A stretch of DNA of 64,000 bases from Frateuria aurantia DSM 6220 (GTDB lineage: Bacteria > Pseudomonadota > Gammaproteobacteria > Xanthomonadales > Rhodanobacteraceae), in contig NC_017033.1 in assembly GCF_000242255.2 (NCBI RefSeq), forward strand, positions 1,550,001 through 1,614,000. Reading direction: 5' to 3'. Positions within the stretch are counted from its first letter, which is position 1, and every line of letters starts with the position of its first letter. A program made the position numbers and the translations under genes. A model generated the notes under the pieces. It was not told the DNA's origin and searched no databases. It saw nothing but the letters and a program-made list of their open reading frames with translations. Of this stretch, positions 15,974-22,411 are shown one piece after another.

Positions 15974-16061
15974 ATGAGTGGCTGGGTATTGCGCCGGCCT
16001 CGCACGGCTCAACGCCATCCAGTGGCGGGGTATTGCCGGCCTATCAGTGGCCGGGTCTTAA
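15974..16061. repeat. Three short direct repeats (AGTGGCnGGGT)
   Basis: Plus-strand copies GAGTGGCTGGGTATT, CAGTGGCGGGGTATT and CAGTGGCCGGGTCTT start near 15976, 16020 and 16047. They lie between the MazG-type gene and the terminator upstream of the repeat protein. No gene overlaps them. Possible protein-binding iterons or a decayed repeat; function unknown. Confidence 0.45.
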
Positions 16062-16062
16062 A

Positions 16063-16449
16063 TCAAATCGACTTACCGCCAGGCAGCGCCCGATTTGCAG
16101 GCAGATGATCGGCCCGCGTGGCGTTGTAGCGAATCTTCTCCATGGCCGCGCCGAACACGTCGAGGTGAAGGGCCCCAGCCAGATCGAGGATCCGGATCAC
16201 CGCATCGGCCATCTCGACTTCCATACCCTTGCGCTCAGGCAGATGGTCGTCCATCAGATCCTTGCGGAACGCCTCCAGCGCCTCGCTGACTTCGGAATGC
16301 ACAAGGGCCAGCTTGCCGGCGATGAAGTGCTTCCTTGCATCGGGATCGCGCCACGCCAAACTGTTCCACCAGCCGCCATCGACGGCCGCGCCGTGGCATA
16401 GCGACTGAAATGCCTGCAGAGACGACAGGCTCAAGCTGTGTGCTTGCAT
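16063..16449 (-). CDS. MazG-like nucleotide pyrophosphohydrolase
   Basis: 128 aa from the ATG at 16447-16449 (AGGAG upstream). All-alpha fold with the MazG metal signature ExxE...ExxD: E53-VS-E56 in LVHSEVSEALEAF and E79-MA-D82 in VEMADAVIRI. Such enzymes hydrolyse (d)NTPs or alarmones to the monophosphate plus PPi; substrate unknown. It is the first gene of the leftward operon, about 270 nt downstream of the PL-like promoter. The frame stays open 60 codons upstream to 16629, so a longer leader peptide or N-terminus cannot be excluded. Confidence 0.75.
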   Translation of the reverse strand: MQAHSLSLSSLQAFQSLCHGAAVDGGWWNSLAWRDPDARKHFIAGKLALVHSEVSEALEAFRKDLMDDHLPERKGMEVEMADAVIRILDLAGALHLDVFGAAMEKIRYNATRADHLPANRALPGGKSI

Positions 16450-16720
16450 ATTTGCGCTCCTCTGCGCGTTGAATTGTGATGGGGTCTGTCGGCCCGCTAC
16501 GGCCACATTTTTCACCAACAAGGAAGTCCGAGTGTTCAGCGCCTCGGTCAGCGCAACCTCAAATCCCATCACAATGGCCCCTGCTACCAAGGGCCAAAGT
16601 CTCTGCCGATCCGTCACTTGGCTGAACATCCCTCAGATGCTTTGACCCGCCGTGACCGGCAGCTATTCGGTTGTGGAAGATCCCAGGCCGTGGGTCAGCG
16701 TTTCGCTGCGGCGCGGGTTG

Positions 16721-16784
16721 ACTATACGAAACGCATACCAACGAGGCAATGCGAAACGCATAATTTATGGATGCGAATCGCATA
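16721..16784 (-). promoter_or_regulatory. PL-like promoter with operator cluster OL (three dyads)
   Basis: Three 15-bp dyads lie at 16723-16737 (TATACGAAACGCATA), 16748-16762 (AATGCGAAACGCATA) and 16770-16784 (GATGCGAATCGCATA). On the minus strand a promoter reads TTGCCT (16749-16744), 17-bp spacer, TATAGT (16726-16721); the first dyad fills the spacer and runs into the -10 box. It points at the MazG-first leftward operon. The same arrangement occurs at 19713-19763. Repression by the gene at 19343 is inferred. The 16450-16720 leader between promoter and MazG gene has no clear gene. Confidence 0.75.
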
Positions 16785-16860
16785 CTGTTCAGCGTCCATT
16801 TATCTAAATCTCACCCCGTGAGACGCGCACAGGCCATCATTTCCCCACCAGGAGGAAACA

Positions 16861-17096
16861 TGGCCAAAGAGACGATTTACGTGGTGCAGACGTGGGTGGC
16901 GGGGAAACGCGGGCAGTTGATCGCCGATCCGCCGATACCGATGACGGCAGAGGATGCGGCTGTGCGCCGGGCCTACAGGCTGGAGGAGGATAAGGCCGCG
17001 GTCATGGTCTTTGCTCAGACGGCGGACTCAGAGACGGGCGACTATGATGATCCAAGGATCATCCTGCGGCTGGGGGAGGAGGTGGAGATGGGGTAG
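16861..17096 (+). CDS. Phage hypothetical protein (78 aa)
   Basis: 78 aa with an ideal AGGAGG six to seven bases before the ATG. Sequence (KETIYVVQTWVAGKRGQLIA, AVRRAYRLEEDKAAVMVFAQ) suggests a small alpha/beta domain; family unknown. It is the only rightward gene between the two operator clusters and faces the conversion genes across a bidirectional terminator. Its proximity to OL means that the repressor may control it. Confidence 0.7.
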
Positions 17097-17102
17097 GGCA
17101 TG

Positions 17103-17125
17103 AAAAACCCCGCCGGAGCGGGGTT
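17103..17125. terminator. Bidirectional intrinsic terminator
   Basis: Hairpin CCCCGC-CGGA-GCGGGG flanked by an A-run on the left (U-run for leftward transcripts, the stronger direction) and GGTT on the right. It separates the rightward 78-aa gene from the leftward conversion genes. Confidence 0.75.
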
Positions 17126-17516
17126 AGTGATTTATCTTGGCCTGTACCGCGGGCTGCATGCCCGTTGTTGGCTGAGCGTATGCTGGAACTTGAATGATGA
17201 TGGGGGCAGCTTGGGTCGCTGAGAGCGTCGATGGCGGCTTCCACAGGGTATTCATAGCAACCACCACTGCGACGAGTGTGCCAATGATTGTTAGCACCGT
17301 CGCAAGCATCCACCCCTTGATATCACTGCGCACACCTTCGATGTCTGCCTTGGTGGCCAAGGTAGGCAAGATGGTGTCTAGCCGTGTTTCAAGGGTGGTA
17401 AGGCGCTGTTCCATACCTCCATCATGTGTTCCACCACCGCCATTTGCAAGTGCTGGGCCAATAGCTGCCGCTTGCAGCGGATCCATGGCGCCAGGAAGGT
17501 AAGTTACCTTAGGCAT
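17124..17516 (-). CDS. Single-TM phage membrane protein with coiled coil
   Basis: 130 aa. Residues about 35-65 form a short coiled coil (MEQRLTTLETRLDTILPTLA, KADIEGVRSDIKGW), followed by one transmembrane helix (MLATVLTIIGTLVAVVVAMN) and a Pro/Ala-rich tail, a layout like XhlA/hemolysin-type phage proteins. It is the last gene of the repressor-direction cluster, in the position lambda uses for the membrane protein RexB. A role in superinfection exclusion is inference from position only. Confidence 0.65.
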   Translation of the reverse strand: MPKVTYLPGAMDPLQAAAIGPALANGGGGTHDGGMEQRLTTLETRLDTILPTLATKADIEGVRSDIKGWMLATVLTIIGTLVAVVVAMNTLWKPPSTLSATQAAPIIIQVPAYAQPTTGMQPAVQAKINH

Positions 17517-17862
17517 CGTCGGCGGCCTTCTTTTCTGGGTTTCTCCTTACCCACTGCGACACGACGAATAGGTCATGGCTCCTGATATATCCGCAATTAC
17601 CACATCCAAGAGATATTATTGCCCTTCCTGCTACGCTCCCACCCAGTCGCTCTACCATCCCACTATCTGGTCTTGGATTTTCTGCGAAAGGGATCATTGT
17701 GAATAGCCCAAATCTATTTTCTGTTCCGATATAGAACCATGCTGACTCGCCGCAGCACGAGCAATTAGGGCTTAATGTTTTTTCTCCAAGAAATCTTCTG
17801 AAATCTTCCTCAGTTACAGATGTAACTGGCGGTGATAGTATTCTCGATTTACCATCGTTCAT
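17509..17862 (-). CDS. Zinc-ribbon-like hypothetical protein (117 aa)
   Basis: 117 aa. Two CxxC knuckles, NCSCCGESAWFYIG near residue 33 and LGCGNCGYIRSHDLF near residue 87, indicate a zinc-ribbon fold. The N-terminus SVTEEDFRRFLGEKTL is helical. Base composition is more AT-rich than most of the phage. Overlaps the next gene by eight bases. Function unknown; part of the putative lysogenic conversion cluster. Confidence 0.65.
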   Translation of the reverse strand: MNDGKSRILSPPVTSVTEEDFRRFLGEKTLSPNCSCCGESAWFYIGTENRFGLFTMIPFAENPRPDSGMVERLGGSVAGRAIISLGCGNCGYIRSHDLFVVSQWVRRNPEKKAADDA

Positions 17863-17962
17863 TCATTTGCCTTGACTGAGTTGCAATATATAAGTGAAAT
17901 ATCGATTCTTTTTTTGGATTGCACACCTCACTCCGCCAGCATCAGGCACTCGGACCAGCGAT

Positions 17963-18715
17963 TCACTTCGGTACAGCCTTTAATAGGGGCTTTAGGCTGT
18001 TTGCATTGGCCTTACCCCAGGCTATCAGTGCGGCCTGCAGGCGGTCAGACATGTTGTTCATGTCTGCGATGCATGACTTATCGTCTCCATGTCGACATAA
18101 CGTGTTCTTCGGCTCTAGCTCGTCAAACTGGATAGCCATTTCAGTTTGGATGATTCTTTCCAAGTTGATTGGTCCATGAAGGAAGGCGTCCATTGCGATC
18201 TTTGCAAGTTCAGTAATCACTTCATCTTGCTGGACACAGGACCCCATCTCGACGAACTCGACGCCCTTGCCGTGAACGATGCAAGCCATATCGATGCGGT
18301 CACCCGGTTTTGCCATCTCAAGGAACTTCGAGTCTCGGACGCTAATATATGCAGTTACCATCTGCATTTTAATGATAAAATCATCATCACTAAATTTTTC
18401 AGCTCCTCCAAAGTATCCATTCACAAAAGTGTACTTGTTTCGGTACTTGGCATCAGCGCCAATTGGATTCTGCATAAATTCAGTGGCGATAGTTAAATCG
18501 CGCGTGCTAGGAATGACTAGTTTTCGCCATAGTTCGGCATGTTCGCTTTTGCCACCATGGACAAAAGTCAGAAGATCGTTAGAGAAAAAAATCCTTAAGA
18601 AGCGCTGCTGTACTGCGTCTGGATGTATGGCCTCATCAATAGTCGCCGACCGTGCATTGGAAATAGTTGCAAAAAAGGCAAGCGCTGAAATAAATACAAG
18701 CGCGACGAGCCTCAT
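17963..18715 (-). CDS. Exported hypothetical protein, possibly OB-fold type (250 aa)
   Basis: 250 aa with a signal peptide (MRLVALVFISALAFFATISN, cleavage near ARSA). The mature part contains AKPGDRIDMACIVHGKGVEF and EMGSCVQQD, reminiscent of the tRNA_anti-like OB-fold in periplasmic proteins; two Cys pairs (MACIV/GSCV and TLCRH/KSCIA) could form disulfides. The gene is distinctly AT-rich for this genome, a sign of recent transfer. Expressed in the repressor direction, it is a candidate for altering the lysogen's envelope. Function unknown. Confidence 0.65.
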   Translation of the reverse strand: MRLVALVFISALAFFATISNARSATIDEAIHPDAVQQRFLRIFFSNDLLTFVHGGKSEHAELWRKLVIPSTRDLTIATEFMQNPIGADAKYRNKYTFVNGYFGGAEKFSDDDFIIKMQMVTAYISVRDSKFLEMAKPGDRIDMACIVHGKGVEFVEMGSCVQQDEVITELAKIAMDAFLHGPINLERIIQTEMAIQFDELEPKNTLCRHGDDKSCIADMNNMSDRLQAALIAWGKANANSLKPLLKAVPK

Positions 18716-19317
18716 CAGAGCTCGCCTATCACACGCGCCTTGATCGTCTCGTACTCCGAGTCGCTGATCAGACCCTGGTCGAGCATCTCCTTGGCGTTCT
18801 TTAGTCGTGCCGCGGGATCGGGATCGGTCGCCGGTTGGCTTGATCCAAATCCACCCTGAAATCCACCAGATTTCGCCCGCATCTCTTCCAGCTCACGATG
18901 CCGGCGCTTCTCGCGCCAGGACTGCTCCTGAGCCTGGGCCATTCGGTAAACCTCTTGGGCCTCAGCCTTCCTCAGCCCATCGATGCGGTATGTGACCACA
19001 ACACCGCCGCTTGCCAGATCGGGCTGAGTGAGATGCCGGATGATGACTGAGCTGCTGAAAATTCCGACCCGGATATTGGCATCTTTCACGTCCTGCCAGC
19101 GGATGTCAGTTGGCGTAAAGCCACCGAAAAGCCCGCGCGTCATACCGATAATACGACCAGTGGTCGCTGCCAAAAGAGCTCTTCGATGGGTGATCGCAAA
19201 TATGCGCCTCTGGACAGTAGATGCCCTTACGGACTCACCCGGGACCAGCATGGATGTGATGTACGAGAAGGCCTTGGCCGGTACGCCCTCAAGGCCAAGG
19301 GTAGAGTCTGTGCGCAT
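18715..19317 (-). CDS. PH-like and SHOCT domain protein
   Basis: 200 aa. The first about 110 residues resemble a bacterial PH-like (bPH) domain (LVPGESVRASTVQRRIFAIT, RRALLAATTGRIIGM, DVKDANIRVGIF). A charged linker (EQSWREKRRHRELEEMRAKS) leads to a C-terminal SHOCT motif, ARLKNAKEMLDQGLISDSEY then ETIKARVI. SHOCT/bPH combinations are frequent in phages and act as oligomerisation or membrane-associated modules of unknown purpose. Immediately downstream of the repressor and likely co-transcribed with it. Confidence 0.8.
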   Translation of the reverse strand: MRTDSTLGLEGVPAKAFSYITSMLVPGESVRASTVQRRIFAITHRRALLAATTGRIIGMTRGLFGGFTPTDIRWQDVKDANIRVGIFSSSVIIRHLTQPDLASGGVVVTYRIDGLRKAEAQEVYRMAQAQEQSWREKRRHRELEEMRAKSGGFQGGFGSSQPATDPDPAARLKNAKEMLDQGLISDSEYETIKARVIGEL

Positions 19318-19342
19318 TACCTTTCCCCAATAAGCGGCCGGT

Positions 19343-19684
19343 CTAGGGCCGCATGCTCCTGATCATTGCCAGAATCGCCTGCTGCTGGGCTTCAGATAGG
19401 CCTCTCATTTCACGTGCTACAGATGCCGCAATTGGCTCCTCTACGAGCTCTGCATTGCCTGCCATAGCATCCAAATCGGTCTCCAGCACATCCAGGAGCG
19501 CCCTCAGTTCGTCCACTTTCCACCTCGATCCGCGACTGCCATTGAACCATGCGGCCACCGTCTGATACGCAACAGCGATACCGCGAGTGTTGAGCGCGTC
19601 CGTGATCTGCTCGATTGAAAGATTTAGGGCTTCCCGCCGAGCGCGGAGATTAGCAATGAACTGACTCAAATCCTGAGACTCCAT
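19343..19684 (-). CDS. Phage repressor (CI-like, short)
   Basis: 113 aa from the ATG at 19682-19684; upstream codons overlap the operators. N-terminal HTH: LSQFIANLRARREALNLSIE, QITDALNTRGIAVAYQTVAAW, then FNGSRGSRWKVDELRALLDVLE. There is no LexA-type peptidase domain, so it is a small repressor not obviously inactivated by RecA-stimulated self-cleavage; induction may need an antirepressor or another route. The C-terminus (LSEAQQQAILAMIRSMRP) is a dimerisation-like helix. It diverges from a Cro-like gene across operators O4/O5 and is the likely binder of the dyads here and at OL. Confidence 0.75.
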   Translation of the reverse strand: MESQDLSQFIANLRARREALNLSIEQITDALNTRGIAVAYQTVAAWFNGSRGSRWKVDELRALLDVLETDLDAMAGNAELVEEPIAASVAREMRGLSEAQQQAILAMIRSMRP

Positions 19685-19712
19685 ATGGATGTTGTCAGGG
19701 TATCGCGAGCAC

Positions 19713-19763
19713 TTGCGCGCAAAGTATGCGAATCGTATAGTTGCAACATATGCGAAACGAATA
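19713..19763 (+). promoter_or_regulatory. PR-like promoter with operator cluster OR (two dyads)
   Basis: Dyads TATGCGAATCGTATA (19725-19739) and TATGCGAAACGAATA (19749-19763). A rightward promoter reads TTGCGC (19713-19718), 17-bp spacer, TATAGT (19736-19741), with the first dyad running into the -10 exactly as in the PL-like promoter. The predicted start near 19748 abuts an ATG at 19750, so the Cro-like message could be nearly leaderless. Confidence 0.75.
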
Positions 19764-19770
19764 CCTGCCC

Positions 19771-19992
19771 ATGACCGAAAAAGAAGAGCTTTCCGCTTAC
19801 GTCCGTGATGCGGGCGGCATCTCGTCTGCTGCGCGCAAGCTTGATATTCCATACCAGACACTCGCCGCGGTGATGAATGGCAATCGAGGCATCGGACGGT
19901 CCCTGGCCAGCCGAATGGAAAAGGGTTCTGGTGGCGTCCTGAAGGCTTCGCGCCTTATTTGGATTGCCGCTGAGAAAAAGGAGGCTGCATGA
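19771..19992 (+). CDS. Cro-like / YdaS-type HTH regulator
   Basis: 73 aa from the ATG at 19771; an in-frame ATG at 19750 would add seven residues and be almost leaderless from the predicted promoter. LSAYVRDAGGISSAARKLDI, PYQTLAAVMNGNRGIGRSLA, SRMEKGSGGVLKASRLIW is a YdaS/Cro-type HTH. First gene of the rightward early operon, opposite the repressor. Expected to bind the same operators and favour lytic growth. Confidence 0.75.
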   Translation: MTEKEELSAYVRDAGGISSAARKLDIPYQTLAAVMNGNRGIGRSLASRMEKGSGGVLKASRLIWIAAEKKEAA

Positions 19993-20043
19993 ACGCCTCT
20001 CAGCGTCAGGTCTTGTCCTCAGTCCTCCGGCTCGCCGCCGGCC

Positions 20044-20337
20044 TCAATCCTCCTCAACAGGATTGTCCTTCTCCCACTGAATGCGCTCATCGAGGATCGC
20101 GGTGTACTCGCCGGTCATCTCGGTCACGAGATCAGAAATCCCGCGTGGAATTTGTCCGCACGAAGCAGCGATCGATGCAGTGGCAACAGCTTCAGACAAG
20201 CACTCATCAATCCGACGCCGGCAGTGCGGGGCGTCGCACGTATCCATCATCAGGGCCTTGATCACCGCGTCTTGCGCGAGTGACCGCGCATAGAGATCAA
20301 GAACCAACCTCTCCAGATTCAGCTTGGTATCCGACAT
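20044..20337 (-). CDS. Hypothetical protein on the antisense strand of the early operon (97 aa)
   Basis: 97 aa with balanced, protein-like composition (LNLERLVLDLYARSLAQDAV, SEAVATASIAASC, EYTAILDERIQWEKDNPVEE); no family known. It runs against the surrounding rightward genes. Its ATG (20335-20337, minus) overlaps the next gene's ATG (20336-20338, plus) in the palindrome CATG. AGGG lies about nine bases upstream. A competing plus-strand frame from 19989 looks less protein-like. Either this is a true antisense gene or a chance frame. Confidence 0.5.
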   Translation of the reverse strand: MSDTKLNLERLVLDLYARSLAQDAVIKALMMDTCDAPHCRRRIDECLSEAVATASIAASCGQIPRGISDLVTEMTGEYTAILDERIQWEKDNPVEED

Positions 20338-20521
20338 GTACGAGAACCCTACTCATATCCGCGACAAAATCATCAAGGTTCGCCTGAACGCCGACGAGCG
20401 CAATCTCGTCGACGCATTGGCCCGCATCAACAAGACCCAGCCCTCGGTCTTCCTGAGGGACCTGGTGATCCAGGGTCTTGCTGTCGTGACGAAGGATACC
20501 CCCAAGCAGAGCGCCGCCTGA
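20336..20521 (+). CDS. Ribbon-helix-helix (CopG-like) protein
   Basis: 61 aa from the ATG at 20336. DKIIKVRLNADERNLVDALA, RINKTQPSVFLRDLVIQGLA is the strand-helix-helix pattern of RHH DNA-binding proteins. Probably a dimeric regulator in the rightward early operon. Two GGGCCC hairpins lie in the leaders of the next two genes (20535-20550 and 20726-20743) and are possible targets, but this is inference. Confidence 0.7.
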   Translation: MYENPTHIRDKIIKVRLNADERNLVDALARINKTQPSVFLRDLVIQGLAVVTKDTPKQSAA

Positions 20522-20534
20522 AGGACCCTAAATA

Positions 20535-20550
20535 GGCCCTCAGGAGGGCC
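20535..20550 (+). promoter_or_regulatory. Hairpin enclosing the Shine-Dalgarno of the next gene
   Basis: GGCCCT-CAGG-AGGGCC stem-loop; the SD GGAGG (20543-20547) lies in its loop and 3' arm, seven to twelve bases before the ATG at 20557. A related hairpin GGGCCCT-CAAA-AGGGCCC precedes the following gene (20726-20743). Translational control or an RHH operator is possible. Confidence 0.5.
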
Positions 20551-20556
20551 CTCTAA

Positions 20557-20766
20557 ATGACAGAAGACCTTCCCATCGACCTGACGCCTGCACAGGCGGA
20601 CAGGATCTCAGCGTTTGCGAAAGAACAGGGCCTGACCGTCGAACAGGCCGTTACCAAGCTGGCCCGTGAAGCGATCAATGAGCGCTACGTGCTGCCCAAG
20701 AACCGGGGATCAGTTTTGCCCATAAGGGCCCTCAAAAGGGCCCCAAGAGGTCCCTCTCATGACTGA
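20557..20766 (+). CDS. Small RHH/antitoxin-like protein (69 aa)
   Basis: 69 aa. IDLTPAQADRISAFAKEQGL, TVEQAVTKLAREAINERYVL has the spacing of a ribbon-helix-helix or phage regulatory protein. The C-terminal third (LPIRALKRAPRGPSHD) is encoded by the second GGGCCC hairpin, so protein and nucleic-acid signals overlap. It overlaps the next gene by eight bases. Function unknown. Confidence 0.6.
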   Translation: MTEDLPIDLTPAQADRISAFAKEQGLTVEQAVTKLAREAINERYVLPKNRGSVLPIRALKRAPRGPSHD

Positions 20767-21061
20767 TCGAGTCATCCATACGCCTGCATCTCGCGCCACC
20801 GATCCTGTGTCGTCGCACGACGCAGAGATGCGCGTCACGCGCTCCGGCTCCAGGCACTCCAACCGCCTCGCTGTCGTCGAGGCTGTTCGCCGCTACAACG
20901 ACGACATGACGTCTGCCGAGATTGCCCTGGCTGCGGGCCTTGATTACCACGAGGCTGCGCGCCGGCTGCCCGAGTGCGTGACAGCCGGCGATCTGAAGAA
21001 GGGTCCCATGCGCGTCTGTTCAGTGCGCGGGACTCTGGTCTGCTCGTGGGTGATGGCATGA
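20759..21061 (+). CDS. Small winged-helix-like phage protein (100 aa)
   Basis: 100 aa. The central part (NRLAVVEAVRRYNDDMTSAE, IALAAGLDYHEAARRLPECV) reads as an HTH, followed by a wing-like GDLKKGPMRVCSVRGTLVCSW. Probably DNA-binding, located where lambda carries cII, but no homology to CII can be claimed. Its stop overlaps the replication gene start (ATGA). Confidence 0.6.
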   Translation: MTDRVIHTPASRATDPVSSHDAEMRVTRSGSRHSNRLAVVEAVRRYNDDMTSAEIALAAGLDYHEAARRLPECVTAGDLKKGPMRVCSVRGTLVCSWVMA

Positions 21062-21933
21062 GCATCGAGATGATGAATGAGGTCAAGCCTCTAAAGATTG
21101 GCCCCACGCGAAAGGCCGTCATGATCTGGCTGGCCAACTGCGCCAATCATGACCGGAAATGCTGGCCCAAAATGAGCGACCTGGAGGATTGGACGAACTA
21201 CGGTCGGACGGCAATCATTGAGGCGATCAAGTCCCTCGAAAAAGACGGCTATTTGACCGTGGATCGATCGGGGCGGAACAACGTTTACACCATGAATCAG
21301 GTCCGCCAGACGGACCAGTCCGTCTCCCGGACCAGTCCGTCTCCCGGACCTCAGAAGTCCGTCTCCCGGACCTCAGGAGTCCGCCAGGCGGACCCTAACA
21401 GTAATAAAACCAAAATAACAAACGAAGAGGAGAGAGTCGGGCGCATCCAGGCGACCTCGATCTCCTGTCCCGACGGCATCAGCGACGACCACTGGTCGAT
21501 GTGGATCGCCCAGCTTCAGAGCGACGGCAAGGAATCAATCTCCCGCCTGCAGGCCGCCAAGCTCCAGGTCCTTCGCATCGTCCGTGATGGGGGCGACGCC
21601 GAGGCAGTCATCGAGGCCGCCGTGCTCCGCGGCTGGCGCGACCTGCAGGACATCCACGCCGAGATGAAAGCCAGGGCATCGGCCCGCAAAAACAATCACC
21701 AATCCAGCGCCGGCGATACGGCCGGTGGATCCAGCACCCGCACCGGAGTCAACTACCGTGGAAACCGCACATCAGGCCGCAAGCTCAGCGCTGTTGAACA
21801 GGTCGAGGCAGCCATTGCAGAAAACGAACGAGCACGAGCGGACGCTGCAGGCGCAGCATGCATCGCAGCCGAAGGCGCCGCAGACCATGGTCAATGCTTT
21901 TTGGGCGCGGATGGCGACGATGTTCGGGCATAG
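21058..21933 (+). CDS. Lambda-O-like replication initiator (HTH domain protein)
   Basis: 291 aa from the ATG at 21058. Residues about 15-80 form a winged HTH (KAVMIWLANCANHDRKCWPK, AIIEAIKSLEKDGYLTVDRS). A low-complexity linker at about 82-112 (VRQTDQSVSRTSPSPG) is encoded by the iteron array. The C-terminal part (ISDDHWSMWIAQLQSDGKES...) is helical and ends in a region that overlaps the next gene by about 176 bp. The combination of HTH, internal iterons and a P-like gene downstream matches the O/ori/P arrangement of lambdoid phages, so it should bind the iterons and recruit the helicase loader. Confidence 0.75.
   Translation: MSIEMMNEVKPLKIGPTRKAVMIWLANCANHDRKCWPKMSDLEDWTNYGRTAIIEAIKSLEKDGYLTVDRSGRNNVYTMNQVRQTDQSVSRTSPSPGPQKSVSRTSGVRQADPNSNKTKITNEEERVGRIQATSISCPDGISDDHWSMWIAQLQSDGKESISRLQAAKLQVLRIVRDGGDAEAVIEAAVLRGWRDLQDIHAEMKARASARKNNHQSSAGDTAGGSSTRTGVNYRGNRTSGRKLSAVEQVEAAIAENERARADAAGAACIAAEGAADHGQCFLGADGDDVRA
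21301..21430 (+). other. Candidate phage replication origin: five iterons and an AT-rich tract
   Basis: Five 15-bp dyads GTCCGnnnnnCGGAC start at 21301, 21318, 21335, 21357 and 21379 (spacing 17, 17, 22, 22 bp). The middle three are identical (GTCCGTCTCCCGGAC). They are followed at once by an AT-rich run (CCTAACAGTAATAAAACC, then AAAATAACAAACGAAG). They lie inside the initiator gene, as in lambda ori within O. Confidence 0.7.
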
Positions 21934-22411
21934 CTGGGTGAGCCAGTACGGCGCGAATCCTGCCGGGTTGGCGGGAGATACCTGGGGCACCGTTCTTGCT
22001 GGCCTGACTGGCGAGCAGATCGCCCAGGGCATGCGGGAGACGCTGGCACTGGGTTCCGATTGGCCGCCGAGCGCTCCGCGGTTCCGCGCCATGTGCATCG
22101 GCATCCCGTCGCTGGCCGCCACGCAGCACGCGATGCGTACCGGTGCCACCGACCCGTTTACCCGGCAGGCCTGGACCTACATCGACTCGTTCCAGTTCCG
22201 CTCGGCCGATGCTGATCAGGCCGCTCGCATGATGCGTGACGCCCACGAGCTGACGGTGCGATTTGTGATGGACGGCGGTGAGCTGCCCGCCGAGCCCGTC
22301 GCGGCGATTGCTGTAGACCCGGCGCCCGAGCATGTGCCGGCCAGTCCGGATTTTGCACGGCAGAGGATCGAGGAGATCCAGCGTCAGCTGGGTGCGGGAG
22401 AGGTGGCATGA
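21758..22411 (+). CDS. Lambda-P-like replication protein
   Basis: 217 aa if translation starts at the GTG at 21758 (GGAG nine bases upstream); the frame is open to an ATG at 21725 and an internal ATG at 21887 is possible. The central TMVNAFWARMATMFGHSWVS, PAGLAGDTWGTVLAGLTGEQ, IAQGMRETLALGSDWPPSAP, RFRAMC region is characteristic of the replication protein P family found after O-like genes. It should load the host DnaB helicase at the phage origin. The N-terminal third overlaps the initiator gene in another frame. Confidence 0.75.
   Translation: METAHQAASSALLNRSRQPLQKTNEHERTLQAQHASQPKAPQTMVNAFWARMATMFGHSWVSQYGANPAGLAGDTWGTVLAGLTGEQIAQGMRETLALGSDWPPSAPRFRAMCIGIPSLAATQHAMRTGATDPFTRQAWTYIDSFQFRSADADQAARMMRDAHELTVRFVMDGGELPAEPVAAIAVDPAPEHVPASPDFARQRIEEIQRQLGAGEVA

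Noticed and set aside
16450-16629. N-terminal extension of the MazG-type protein
   Set aside because: The frame is open for 60 more codons, but the ATG at 16449 has a good ribosome site and the MazG fold starts after it; kept only as an alternative.
19989-20261. Plus-strand 90-codon frame after the Cro-like gene
   Set aside because: Arg/Ser/Gln-biased low-complexity sequence and antisense to a more protein-like frame; not reported as a gene, although its first 20 codons are plausible.
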